Part shown: in pieces, positions 31,025-40,684 of the stretch
Numbering within the stretch: position 1 is the stretch's first letter
How the letters are laid out: the number at the start of each line of letters is the position of its first letter
Source of the DNA: Zygotorulaspora mrakii
Taxonomy: Eukaryota > Ascomycota > Saccharomycetes > Saccharomycetales > Saccharomycetaceae
Assembly: GCF_013402915.1 (NCBI RefSeq)
Contig: NC_050720.1
Span: forward strand, 620,001-684,000
Length of the DNA: 64,000 bases
Reading direction: 5' to 3'
The notes under the pieces: model-generated
The model's database searches: none
What the model saw: the letters and a program-made list of their open reading frames with translations, nothing else
Told to the model about the DNA's origin: nothing
Position numbers and translations under genes: made by a program

Positions 31025-34000
31025 CTAATCAATTCTAGGTTTTTGCTGGGCAGTAGCTCTGCTCCCTTGTCTTCCATTTTTTTTGCCATTGCTCGTCGCT
31101 TCAGGTTTTTTGTTTCTACTAGCTCTCTTTTCAATCGCACTATTCAACACGACGTTCAAATTCTTTGAATTCGCATCATTATCTGCTGCTGATTGTGGTG
31201 GCTGCGAATGACTAATTTGAGGAAGTTGGCCATTGAATGGACGTGGCAACTGCACATCTGCTCCAGGGAGAGGTATCCCAGCTGGATGTAATATTCCAGG
31301 CGGTAGATGATAAGGAAGACCAGATGGCGCTGGAACACTTGCAACTTCAGACTGGAATTGCATGTTCTGTGGCAAATAACCGCTAGGAACATATTGATTC
31401 AAAACAGAGTGGTAGATATTATTTGCAACAGAAGTTGTTCTCTGGTCTGTCTCATGGATGAATTCAGAAGAATCAACTGGATTTGAGCCTATCCCGCCCG
31501 CTGTTTGCCTAGAATCTTCTGAGTTCAAAACTTCCCTCTTTTCATCCTTTTTGGCAGTTTGTGTATTATCTGCCTTTTTGATATGGTTGAGTAAATCATG
31601 AGCTCTGTTTTTCTTTGCTGCGCGTGCTCCTGACTTGTCCAGATTGGATTTAGCCTTTTGTTGTGCAGAGCGTTCTTTGTAAGTCTGCTTCGAAGCCTTT
31701 GAATGATAGATAAATTGTCTATTTGTTATGTTCAACAGAAATGAGGCATCTAGGCCAATACCTCGATTAGATCTCAAGCGTCCTCCAAAATTGTTTCCCG
31801 CTACTATCTCATGATCAAAAAGAACCTGAATTGATAAGTTTGTACCAAGTGTTGTGTATCCAACAACAGTTCCTTTGGAAAATAAAGGAATTTTACCAGA
31901 GTCCTGAATATAAACGACACGATCTCCTAGTTCAAATCTTTGGGTACGCAACAGAGTGAATGATTTTTTAGGATCCAACACAGCTTTACAAGGGACCTTA
32001 GCTAGTTGCTTCCTCTCGGTTTCATCGGGATGCCCGCTGTGCTTTTGAACGTGATCCTCAACGGCTTGAATCGAAACTTTGGTGAGTGAGTCACTTTCTA
32101 AAGAAACCGTGACAAATTTTTCAGTCACAGATTTCAGCCAGTTTGTAACATTAGGCAAAATATCAGCAGCCTTCTGTGTAGGCAATTCAGGAAACAACTC
32201 TTGTATAGTGGGCATATTTGAACGATTTGCGGATAACCTTTTAAAGAAATCAGGAAACAATCTTTTGTACTCCTCTAACAGTTGTATAGCCAAGGTTGAA
32301 TATTCCCAACCCTTGGGGTTTCTTCTAGCATATCCTAATACTTTTTCATGACGACCTTCGAACTTGATTGGAACACCAACGTTAATATTTTTGCCAGATT
32401 GATTTGCCACTAAAAATCGAGATGTTATCTTTGACAAAAAAAGAGGGTGCAAATTGAGCTTCTTTGCAACAACAAATGATGGGAAGTACTTCACCATCGA
32501 TCTGTCCATCGCGGCCCTCTCCTTACCAATGATGGGTTCAGATCTCCTAGACTTTTTGTGTACAGTTAATTTCAACCTTGTATCACTACTATAACCATCG
32601 ATAATGGCTTCTTCTCCATATGCATAATCTCCAAGGAAAATCACATGAGAGCTCTCCGGAAACTCTTCTTCAATAGACACAGGTTCTCGCTCAACATATC
32701 TTTCGTCCACGTTAGCAACTTCTTCAACCATGAGTTGCAGTGGGTAATGCTCCGGTTCCGAAGCGAACGCTTTAACATACGCACCTTGTGGCGTCCTTAT
32801 TAGATCAGTGACTGGGAGAACTGCGACGATGATAGTAACTTCTTTTAGTGATGTTGCTTTCGCCGAGGAATACTTTCTCACCATGGAAGCTGCCAATGTG
32901 GAAAACTCTCTTTTTTCACTGTCATTCAATTGTCTAGAGAATGGTTTTGAACTTTTATCAGATATTTCCTTGGCATGTGAGCGATCCCTGATGGAAACTA
33001 ACTTAGATTCTCTGAGAAATGGCCATCTAGTATAGACAACGTTTCCTAAGTATCTTTCCGCTAACTCATCCAACCCCAAGTCTCTCGCCTTGTAAACATC
33101 ATCAATAGTCAATACCATTGATTGCTGCTTCGAAGGTTGCTGGAAGACTCTGGTTTCATTGTAAAGTAATTCACTTGTAAAAGTAACTGTGCGTAATGAA
33201 GGAAAACCAGCAAGCATATCAGCCCCTACCTTTGATTTGGCCAACAACCCGTAACGAAATTGGGATTGCTTGAAATCAGGCCTAACAAATTCCCTTTCAA
33301 CGCAGTGATTATGTTCGATGTCAGAAAAGATACCGCTTAGTGGGCATTTGTAAACTTCATCGACTTGGGGATTATATGTGAAAATAAGATCACTCCCACG
33401 ACTATTTCTACTTTTTTCTTCCGGTGTTAATCTTGGCAGATATGGCTCCATTGCTTCAATCAATCTATCCTGGTCAACGAAAGATATTAAAACAACAGCT
33501 TCCCAATCAGCCGTTTTACCGTTTTTATCCAGTTGAACTTCTCTTGGATAAAAATCTTTGATTGGAGATTTCTCATCATACATAAGCGGCCTGAAAACAC
33601 TAGGAATGAGTTCTTTCGAGCGTTCTGGTAGAACTGCCATTAGCTGTTGGAATGGGGTAAAAGGTTTACCCTTTTCGAACTCAATCAATTGATCTAATCC
33701 TTTTTCGAGATCAGAGATACGTGGGGCATAATGGTAATGATAGTACCAACCCCATGATGCACAGCCTCTGTAGTAGTAATATAGCACCCATTGCAAGCCT
33801 TCAACATAATTACCTGTTAAGTCAGCCAATTTCTCGGAGTCATTTATACTAAAACCGAACTTATCCCTATAATAGTTATCTTTCCATTGAACAAACCTTT
33901 CATTATAGGTCTCTTTTTCCGTATCAAGCTCCTCTTGATCTTCAACGAGGACAGCCTGTTGGTACATCTTTAAGGTTTTCCTTACAGATCTTTGACGCTC

Positions 34001-35413
34001 GTCACACTCTTGTTCGGTTTCATGAGGATTTATGGCGTCAACATCCAACTTCAAAGAATATTTATCCGTGGAACGGGAATGCGTTACAAACAACCCTAAT
34101 TGGAATGCAAATTCTTTTAAAAAATCTAAATTGTCTTTTATGCGATCGTCATCTATCAATAGAGTTGGGATATCGTCTTCCGAGAGATTAGGCGAACATT
34201 TTTGGGACATAACTTTCGTAATCCAAGGTTTGACCAGGCCAACAATTTTCTTTTGCTGCTTTAACAAAATTTTTTTGCCAGTTCTTGCCCTTTGTTTTTC
34301 ACCTTCTAATGAAATGTTTTCTAGTTGCTGGTTGAACCAATCTACGTCAACATCTGAACGTTCAAAATTCATCAGTTCGAATTGCGACAAGTATTGTAAC
34401 CAAACTTTTAATCTTCCCAAATTAATGTGACCATTATCGTTAATATATCCGTCTAAATGTTGCAATGCCTCTTTAAAAGTTTGTAATATTACAGGGAATG
34501 CACCTTTGTTAAGATGCAAGTCCGGTAAATTGGGTAGAAAGTCATTACCTATAACAAACATAACGAGGATAAAATCATCTAAAATGCGTTCAAAATTGTA
34601 CTCGAATTTCAGCTCATCAGCGATCTCTTCAAATTCCAATTGCATGTACTCCCTTAGTAATGAAAGGTGCAATAGATAGAAATTTTGATTTTCAAGAGAA
34701 GCCTGAGTGCTCGATCTTCGACCAAACACAACCTCTTCTCTCAAGAGAGCAAAATGAGGGGCATGTACGGACAATCCTAACATGATCAAATCTGCATCTA
34801 ACCCGTAAATACAGTGTCTTGTGTTAGGATCGAAACTATCATCGGCTCTTAATCCTCTGATGAAATCCATGATCTTATGCTCACCTTCACCGGGAACCTC
34901 ATGGCCTGAGAAGATTATTTTAACCTCCCTCCACTTGGAATCGTTCGTTATCTTATCATGTATAAAATATTGCAAATGTTTGGTTAGCTTTGCCATAAAC
35001 TCCGTTCCAGGCGTAATGGCATTTGAATCAAAGGGTTCGCCCTTTGGAATCTCGTCACCGTTGGCAATCGCCTTCTCTAGAGCCTTTTCTGCATCCATTG
35101 CAGTTCTAAATCTACGTGCTCTCTGTTGATTCATCTTCGCTCTTGGAGCAACCCCGTCGATTGCCATATAAAATATCTGCTTGGGTTTAATCGTATGAAA
35201 TAAATGATCAATGTAAGCAAATATTTTGGCAAATACTTCCTCCTCTGACATCCTTCTCGTAACATCATCGCTGTTTCCGTGCGTACATGTATGCAGAATT
35301 GAATTCATATCCAGATACAAGTTATCAAACTCAGGGATGTGATTCCCCTCGATTAACTGAAGAATCAAAGGCCATCTCTCAGAGATATATCTGAAGAATT
35401 TTGGAATACCCAT
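31025..35413 (-). CDS. XRN1: Cytoplasmic 5'-3' exoribonuclease Xrn1
   Basis: Degrades decapped mRNA from the 5' end in the cytoplasm and buffers transcription. The 1462 residues are slightly below the S. cerevisiae length of 1528. The N-terminus MGIPKFFRYISERWP is the family hallmark. The nuclease core (about 1-350) shows ehkimdfir-like GEGEHKIMDFIRG and GLDADLIMLGLS, which hold acidic metal ligands. Beta-barrel/SH3-like domains follow to about residue 1150. The last ~200 residues are a disordered Gln/Pro/Lys-rich tail, the region that varies most between yeasts. Confidence 0.97.
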   Translation of the reverse strand: MGIPKFFRYISERWPLILQLIEGNHIPEFDNLYLDMNSILHTCTHGNSDDVTRRMSEEEVFAKIFAYIDHLFHTIKPKQIFYMAIDGVAPRAKMNQQRARRFRTAMDAEKALEKAIANGDEIPKGEPFDSNAITPGTEFMAKLTKHLQYFIHDKITNDSKWREVKIIFSGHEVPGEGEHKIMDFIRGLRADDSFDPNTRHCIYGLDADLIMLGLSVHAPHFALLREEVVFGRRSSTQASLENQNFYLLHLSLLREYMQLEFEEIADELKFEYNFERILDDFILVMFVIGNDFLPNLPDLHLNKGAFPVILQTFKEALQHLDGYINDNGHINLGRLKVWLQYLSQFELMNFERSDVDVDWFNQQLENISLEGEKQRARTGKKILLKQQKKIVGLVKPWITKVMSQKCSPNLSEDDIPTLLIDDDRIKDNLDFLKEFAFQLGLFVTHSRSTDKYSLKLDVDAINPHETEQECDERQRSVRKTLKMYQQAVLVEDQEELDTEKETYNERFVQWKDNYYRDKFGFSINDSEKLADLTGNYVEGLQWVLYYYYRGCASWGWYYHYHYAPRISDLEKGLDQLIEFEKGKPFTPFQQLMAVLPERSKELIPSVFRPLMYDEKSPIKDFYPREVQLDKNGKTADWEAVVLISFVDQDRLIEAMEPYLPRLTPEEKSRNSRGSDLIFTYNPQVDEVYKCPLSGIFSDIEHNHCVEREFVRPDFKQSQFRYGLLAKSKVGADMLAGFPSLRTVTFTSELLYNETRVFQQPSKQQSMVLTIDDVYKARDLGLDELAERYLGNVVYTRWPFLRESKLVSIRDRSHAKEISDKSSKPFSRQLNDSEKREFSTLAASMVRKYSSAKATSLKEVTIIVAVLPVTDLIRTPQGAYVKAFASEPEHYPLQLMVEEVANVDERYVEREPVSIEEEFPESSHVIFLGDYAYGEEAIIDGYSSDTRLKLTVHKKSRRSEPIIGKERAAMDRSMVKYFPSFVVAKKLNLHPLFLSKITSRFLVANQSGKNINVGVPIKFEGRHEKVLGYARRNPKGWEYSTLAIQLLEEYKRLFPDFFKRLSANRSNMPTIQELFPELPTQKAADILPNVTNWLKSVTEKFVTVSLESDSLTKVSIQAVEDHVQKHSGHPDETERKQLAKVPCKAVLDPKKSFTLLRTQRFELGDRVVYIQDSGKIPLFSKGTVVGYTTLGTNLSIQVLFDHEIVAGNNFGGRLRSNRGIGLDASFLLNITNRQFIYHSKASKQTYKERSAQQKAKSNLDKSGARAAKKNRAHDLLNHIKKADNTQTAKKDEKREVLNSEDSRQTAGGIGSNPVDSSEFIHETDQRTTSVANNIYHSVLNQYVPSGYLPQNMQFQSEVASVPAPSGLPYHLPPGILHPAGIPLPGADVQLPRPFNGQLPQISHSQPPQSAADNDANSKNLNVVLNSAIEKRASRNKKPEATSNGKKNGRQGSRATAQQKPRID

Positions 35414-36038
35414 CGTCTCCTCAACAGAACAAACTTTTTATATACTACGACCACTCCAAAGTAAAAACAGAACTAACCCGCTTTCCACGTCTTTTTATGC
35501 CTGAATCCAATTGAAAAAAAAAATCCAAGCCAATTATTGACCTACTACTAACTTCTTCGATCAGCTTCGTAAACTTAACGAAGCAATTGTTAGCCTCCCT
35601 TTCTCAGGAACCGTTCCAATATATGGGTCTTTCAATTTCATATATTTCCATGCGAGCTGGCGAAAGAATAAACTTTCAACTGGTATGCAAGAATTTTGTG
35701 AGGGTAACGATATGAATAATTTGTACTGGTTTCAGTACAAAGAGATATCCTGATATGTTGAAGCTAAAAAGCATTGATACTATAGGCGTTGGACGGTTAT
35801 CCGAGGCCTTGGATAAACCCAGATTAAATGTATCAGTTGCGCAAAAGACTAGCAGTTTCACTAGTTCGTAGAGTTGATCGTAGTCACTTTTAACGATGTA
35901 CAAAAGTTCATTATAGTGGAAAGGCTTTTTGGTGAATCTAATCGATGCCATACACAACAAATTCAGAGACGAAAAGGACTGCCATAGCAATTTTCAATCT
36001 AATTTAGTGCTGTCTCACCGGTTGGTGTGTTCGTTAGG
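35414..36038. other. Divergent XRN1/NUP49 promoter region
   Basis: A 625-bp gap between divergent starts. A TACTAAC heptamer lies near 35550 on the plus strand, the yeast intron branch-point sequence. No matching 5' splice site and upstream exon of NUP49 or XRN1 could be found, so it is probably chance. Other motifs were not recognised. Confidence 0.35.
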
Positions 36039-36722
36039 ATGTTTAGTTTCAATAAACCGGCTTCTGCAGGCGCTGCTACTGGCACTCAATCCGGTGGTTT
36101 ATTTGGTCAGCAAACTAATGCGAATACCATGGGTACGAACCAAGGCGGATCTTTGTCCGGCCAAAACAATGCTGGCGGCAACCTAAACTCAGGGGGAGTG
36201 TCTTCATTTGGTGGTCAACCGCAGAACCAGAGCCAAGGGGCAGGCAACGTTGGGGGAGGGCTATTTGGGAATACCAGCGGTACTGGAACAGGTTTCTCCT
36301 TTGGTCAACAAGCAAACAAACCAAGCACAGGTCAGCCATTTGGTGGTTTACAAACGAACTCCAGTAATGGTGGAACGGGTCTGTTTGGATCAAATACTAC
36401 GAACGCTGCTCCCGGGAGTGGGTTATTCGGCAGTGGTTCTACAAACGCGTCTTCCAATAATACGGGAGGATTGTTTGGTTCAAAGCCGCAATCTTCTTCA
36501 TTATTTGGACAGAGCAACCAGACAGCAGCAACGGGTGGTGGATTGTTTGGATCAAATAATAATGCCAGTAATTCCACTGTGAGTGGTGGTACCGGTGGTG
36601 GTCTTTTTGGGAGCAACAATTCCAATATGAATAAGGGTATATTCGGTGCAAAACCTGTTGGAGGATCGTCACTTTTCGGTAATTCTACTTCAAATGGAGG
36701 CGGTCTTTTTGGTTCGCAACAG

Positions 36723-36761
<39 letters not shown>

Positions 36762-37436
36762 AGTGCATTATTTGCCATCTCGCAGTTGCCTGTAACGCCT
36801 ATGACAAAAATTTCTGACTTACCTCCACAGCTGCGCCAAGAAATCGAACAATTGGATCAATATATACAGAGACAAGTTCAGATCTCCCAACATTTGAAAG
36901 CAGACACTTCGGAACATAAGGAACTAATAGATTCAATCCCCAATGACATCGCATACCTTTCCAAGACAGAGTCATTTGGTACTCAATCTTTGTCCCAAGA
37001 TATGAAGAACATTTCCTCTATAAAAGACATAACCGATCAAAGCATAACAGATTCACAGACATTTTCCATGATACTCCAGCAGCTGCTAACTCCAGGCAGC
37101 AAGATATCTTCAATGGAGCTCGATAAGTTCTTCCACAATAAAATCCAGGTCTACCAAAATAAACTTGATGAGTATTTCAACGTGCTATCGGATATCGAAA
37201 GCGCTGTTAACGGCATTGACACTGATGTTGTAGGCGGATACTCGGAGCCAAACGATCTGTACAATCCCACAACTTCGGCTTCCGAGTCTCTTGACGCATA
37301 TGCAGTTAAAACTGGTTTAAATGCTTTGGTTTCTACTGTTGTCGAAGAATTCAGGCTATTTATGGATACAGCAGAAAGAGTAGCTGAACTGCATCAGAAA
37401 GTGAAGGAGCTTGCGCCCTCAAATAGACAAGGATAG
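36039..37436 (+). CDS. NUP49: GLFG nucleoporin Nup49
   Basis: Central-channel nucleoporin that works with Nsp1 and Nup57. From the ATG at 36039 it has 465 residues (472 in S. cerevisiae) and begins MFSFNKPAS. Residues 1 to ~235 are a natively unfolded Gly/Asn/Ser-rich stretch with many GLFG or SLFG repeats that bind transport receptors. A polyglutamine run (15 codons) follows, then a C-terminal coiled-coil domain that starts ISQLPVTPMTKISDLPPQ and assembles the Nsp1 complex. The open frame begins four codons earlier at GTG, not used. Neighbours XRN1 and ROK1 match YGL173C-YGL171W. Confidence 0.95.
36717..36761 (+). repeat. CAG/CAA microsatellite encoding 15 glutamines in NUP49
   Basis: Fifteen consecutive Gln codons, a run of CAG followed by alternating CAA and CAG. 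It separates the FG-repeat part of Nup49 from the coiled-coil part, where yeast Nup49 also carries Gln repeats. The length is likely to vary between strains. Confidence 0.95.
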
Positions 37437-37875
37437 TATATAGAGTATTCTATTATCGTAATTTGAAGTTTCTTTAGTTATTTCTGTCAAATGTGGATTA
37501 CTATTTGCTATGTTTCACGCTCTGCGACAAAACTCAGCCCTGATTCAAAAGGTAGATCGCATACAGTCATTTATCAGTGATTAATGACAATATACGCCCA
37601 TAAGACATCCTAATGAGGTGTGTTCTCAAGTTCCGAACGTATAAACTTTAAGCAGAATTGCTAGTTTTTTCTATGTTATGGTATGTCCGGAATGCTTATT
37701 TAAATTGTCCGGTGAAATTTTTTTCGAATAGTGTAGCAAGCGAGATGAGATGAGATGAGATGAGGTGAAGTGGAACAGATTAATGAATCTCATTCTTTAA
37801 CATTTCAGGCGCTTTTTTCGTGTACACTATCTCTTTTTAATCGTACACTCTCAGCATTTATTAAAATCTTTAACC
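37437..37875 (+). promoter_or_regulatory. ROK1 promoter with RRPE-like and tandem PAC-like elements
   Basis: The 439-bp gap between NUP49 and ROK1 carries TGAAATTTTTTTC at 37723-37735 (rRNA processing element, RRPE-like) and, 8 bp on, four tandem GATGA units at 37744-37763, which create overlapping copies of GATGAG, the core of the PAC element (GCGATGAG). RRPE and PAC pairs are the known signature of ribosome biogenesis promoters, and ROK1 belongs to that regulon. The last unit is about 110 bp before the ATG. Confidence 0.6.
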
Positions 37876-39579
37876 ATGGATATATTTAGAGTGCTTGCAA
37901 GAGGTGCAAATGTGCGGAAGAATGATAAGAATGTTGGCAAAAATGTTGATTTCAGTATGACAAATACTGCCAGGGAAGATGCAGCCACTAGTGACGATCA
38001 TCTAACAAGGGAGCTTGATTTTTTTCATAACAAAAGAATTGCAAAAAAGGTGGAAAACTCTAAGGAGAGACAGGACGAAAGTAATAACAGTGAGCATGAA
38101 GAAGAGGAAGAGAGTTACAAATTTGAGCAGCCAAGAATTACCAATGCGGAGGAAGCTGCGGCATTACGAAAATCATATAAAGGTAAAATAACAGGAGAAG
38201 ATGTTCCGTTACCCATAGGCTCTTTTGAAGACTTGATAACACGATTCTCTTTCGATAAACGTCTTTTGAGTAATCTATTGGATAATCATTTTGTTGAACC
38301 AACGCCGATCCAATGTGAGGGGATTCCACTCGCATTACTTGAAAGAGATATTTTAGCTTGTGCTCCGACCGGTTCTGGTAAAACTTTAGCATTTCTGATT
38401 CCTCTTGTGCAACAGATCATATCTGAAGGTAAGGATCAAAGTGGATTGCGTGGATTGATAATATCACCAACAAAGGAACTTGCAAATCAAATCTTTTCTG
38501 AGTGTATGAAACTTGCTCACAGAGTCTATTTGGATAAGAAAAGACCGTTACAGGTCGCCCTACTATCGAAATCTTTGAGTGCAAAACTAAGGAATAAAGT
38601 TGTCAGTGAGAAGAAATATGATATAATAATATCCACACCTTTAAGATTGATTGATGTAGTAAAGAATGAAGCTTTAGATCTTTCCCAAGTGAAACACATC
38701 GTATTTGATGAAGCTGATAAACTGTTTGATAAGACTTTTGTAGAACAGACTGATGATATTTTGAATTCATGTAATAATCCCAAAATTCGGAAATCGATGT
38801 TTTCAGCTACTATTCCTTCCAATGTTGAAGAAATCGCAGAGAGTATAATGGGAGATTCTGTTAGAGTAATTATTGGTCACAAGGAGGCCGCAAATTCAGA
38901 TATTGAACAGAACCTTATATTCTGTGGTAATGAGGAGGGGAAGCTTATTGCCATTAGACAGCTGGTGCAAGAGGGCCAATTCAAGCCTCCTGTTATTATC
39001 TTCTTGGAATCAATATCAAGGGCGAAAGCTCTGTATCATGAATTGATGTACGATGGATTAAATGTGGATGTAATACACGCTGAAAGAACACAAATTCAAA
39101 GAAATAAGATCATCGAAAGTTTCAAGAGCGGAGAATTATGGTGTTTGATTTGTACTGACGTCCTCGCCCGTGGTGTTGATTTCAAAGGTGTAAATTTGGT
39201 TATCAATTATGATGTGCCTAGAACCGCGCAAGCGTACGTTCACAGAATTGGTAGAACCGGTAGAGGAGGACGCGCTGGTAAAGCCATAACACTATATTCA
39301 AAACTGGATTCGGTAGCTATCAAACCAATCATCAATGTCATGAAGCAAAGTGGTTGTGAGGTCGCTGAATGGATGGAAAAAATATCAAAGATAAGCAAAA
39401 AGGAAAAGGAGATGATCAAGAAAGGTAAATCCGTCAAAGAAAGAAAAGATATAAGCACGGTTCCGAAACTTAATAAAATGAAAAGGAAGCAGAGACACGA
39501 TATGATTGAGGCCTCTAAAAAGAGAAGATTTCAAGATGGTGAGAAGTCTCAAGATGGTGAAGAGCAAACCAAACAATAA
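37876..39579 (+). CDS. ROK1: DEAD-box RNA helicase Rok1
   Basis: Nucleolar ATP-dependent RNA helicase needed for 18S rRNA processing, releasing snR30 from pre-ribosomes. The 567 residues compare with 564 in S. cerevisiae. Motifs in order: PTPIQ (Q-motif, about 142-146), APTGSGKT (Walker A, 163-170), PTKELA, DEAD at 278-281, SAT at 310-312, ARGVDFKG and [12 protein letters not shown] (motif VI). The N-terminal 110 residues are charged and disordered and the C-terminus is Lys-rich. It is convergent with ATP20, 231 bp apart. Confidence 0.96.
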   Translation: MDIFRVLARGANVRKNDKNVGKNVDFSMTNTAREDAATSDDHLTRELDFFHNKRIAKKVENSKERQDESNNSEHEEEEESYKFEQPRITNAEEAAALRKSYKGKITGEDVPLPIGSFEDLITRFSFDKRLLSNLLDNHFVEPTPIQCEGIPLALLERDILACAPTGSGKTLAFLIPLVQQIISEGKDQSGLRGLIISPTKELANQIFSECMKLAHRVYLDKKRPLQVALLSKSLSAKLRNKVVSEKKYDIIISTPLRLIDVVKNEALDLSQVKHIVFDEADKLFDKTFVEQTDDILNSCNNPKIRKSMFSATIPSNVEEIAESIMGDSVRVIIGHKEAANSDIEQNLIFCGNEEGKLIAIRQLVQEGQFKPPVIIFLESISRAKALYHELMYDGLNVDVIHAERTQIQRNKIIESFKSGELWCLICTDVLARGVDFKGVNLVINYDVPRTAQAYVHRIGRTGRGGRAGKAITLYSKLDSVAIKPIINVMKQSGCEVAEWMEKISKISKKEKEMIKKGKSVKERKDISTVPKLNKMKRKQRHDMIEASKKRRFQDGEKSQDGEEQTKQ

Positions 39580-39810
39580 ATGCTTTCTCTTGATTCGTGT
39601 ACGACATATCATTTGTATATAGTATACATGAATACACTTAAATATATTTAAGAATGAATATAATATAGTTTAAAAAATCATGACGTTTTTCAACGGGCTG
39701 GAATTTCATAATTCTGGATTCATTTTTCCATGATTCAGCCAATTCCAGTTACAACTTTTCAAAAATTTCAATGCATAAAATGAGGTTAACTTATATAGCT
39801 GAGTGAATTT

Positions 39811-40167
39811 TCAATGGGAGGAGTAGTTTCTATACCCAACAATTTTTCTTCTACCGATGACTTCACCAACAGAGTAAAACCCAAGTAGTTGGATACCATA
39901 TGCGCCAAATTTCAAAGCATCATTCCTTTGAATGCCTTTAAAGATTGAAAGTACTTCTTTCGGCTTCACAGCATAGTGCAAAGCTGTGCTGTACAAACTG
40001 GAGTAAACCTTCTTGAAATCAGCAATAGATGGTGGCTGTAATCCCTCCTTTAGATAGACTTGCTTGGACAACTCAGCACCAACTTTGCCATAATACACAG
40101 TTTTACTAGCTAAAGCCGAAGTCTTGGTGATTAACCCGGTTGTGAACGATTGAACTCTACCCAACAT
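39811..40167 (-). CDS. ATP20: Mitochondrial F1Fo ATP synthase subunit g
   Basis: Small Fo subunit in the inner membrane that stabilises ATP synthase dimers and cristae. From the ATG at 40167 it has 118 residues (115 in S. cerevisiae). It shows YYGKVGAELSKQVYLKEGLQPP, near-identical to the yeast protein, and a C-terminal membrane segment FGAYGIQLLGFYSVGEVIG containing a GxxxG-like dimer motif. The frame extends ten codons upstream only to a CTG, not used. A CCAAT box upstream fits control by the Hap complex. In S. cerevisiae ATP20 precedes MCM4 in the same way. Confidence 0.95.
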   Translation of the reverse strand: MLGRVQSFTTGLITKTSALASKTVYYGKVGAELSKQVYLKEGLQPPSIADFKKVYSSLYSTALHYAVKPKEVLSIFKGIQRNDALKFGAYGIQLLGFYSVGEVIGRRKIVGYRNYSSH

Positions 40168-40684
40168 AATACAACAATCGGACTTGAAAACCTGCAATTG
40201 ATCGCGATATCTGACAATCTATATTTCTTATAACTTTTATCTGCTTTAGGAGCTTTTTTTTGTCAATTACAGCTGAATCTTCATTTTCCATCTAAAGTGT
40301 ATCTTCTGGTATGCCGTAAAAAAGTATACCTTTATGGACCAATCAAAGCTCATTCTTTGGTCGAAATGGGCATTCAAATTACCAAGTAGTACACTTCGTG
40401 TATGACTTAAGGTTGGTGGTACTCATAGGGATCTAGCACTCTGTGATGCATTGAGATTCTGTCAAACACACGGTCAGCTTGTTTTTTAATCGGTGCCTTT
40501 GCAAGAAAAGCATTCTCTTGTGGTCTTGAGCTTGTGTTGCTACCTTTTTAAAGGTGCTACTGAGTATATGTAAGGATATGCCACGCTTGCAGCTATATTG
40601 TTTGTGTATATCAACTAAACTATATTTTTACCGATCGTGTTCGCTGGCAAGGCGTCACAAATTCGCAGGAAAGATATTACAATT
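40168..40684 (-). promoter_or_regulatory. ATP20 upstream region with CCAAT box
   Basis: The 517-bp gap between MCM4 and ATP20. CCAAT at 40339-40343 lies about 175 bp before the ATP20 ATG; the Hap2/3/4/5 complex uses such sites to induce respiratory genes. The orientation relative to the gene is reversed, which the complex tolerates. Nothing else was recognised. Confidence 0.35.

Noticed and set aside
35548..35558. TACTAAC as the branch point of an intron in NUP49
   Set aside because: NUP49 has a suitable start at 36039, no 5' splice site with an upstream exon was found, and yeast NUP49 is not spliced.
36332..36778. 148-codon minus-strand frame with a cysteine run opposite NUP49
   Set aside because: A shadow of the polyglutamine and GLFG repeats read on the other strand.
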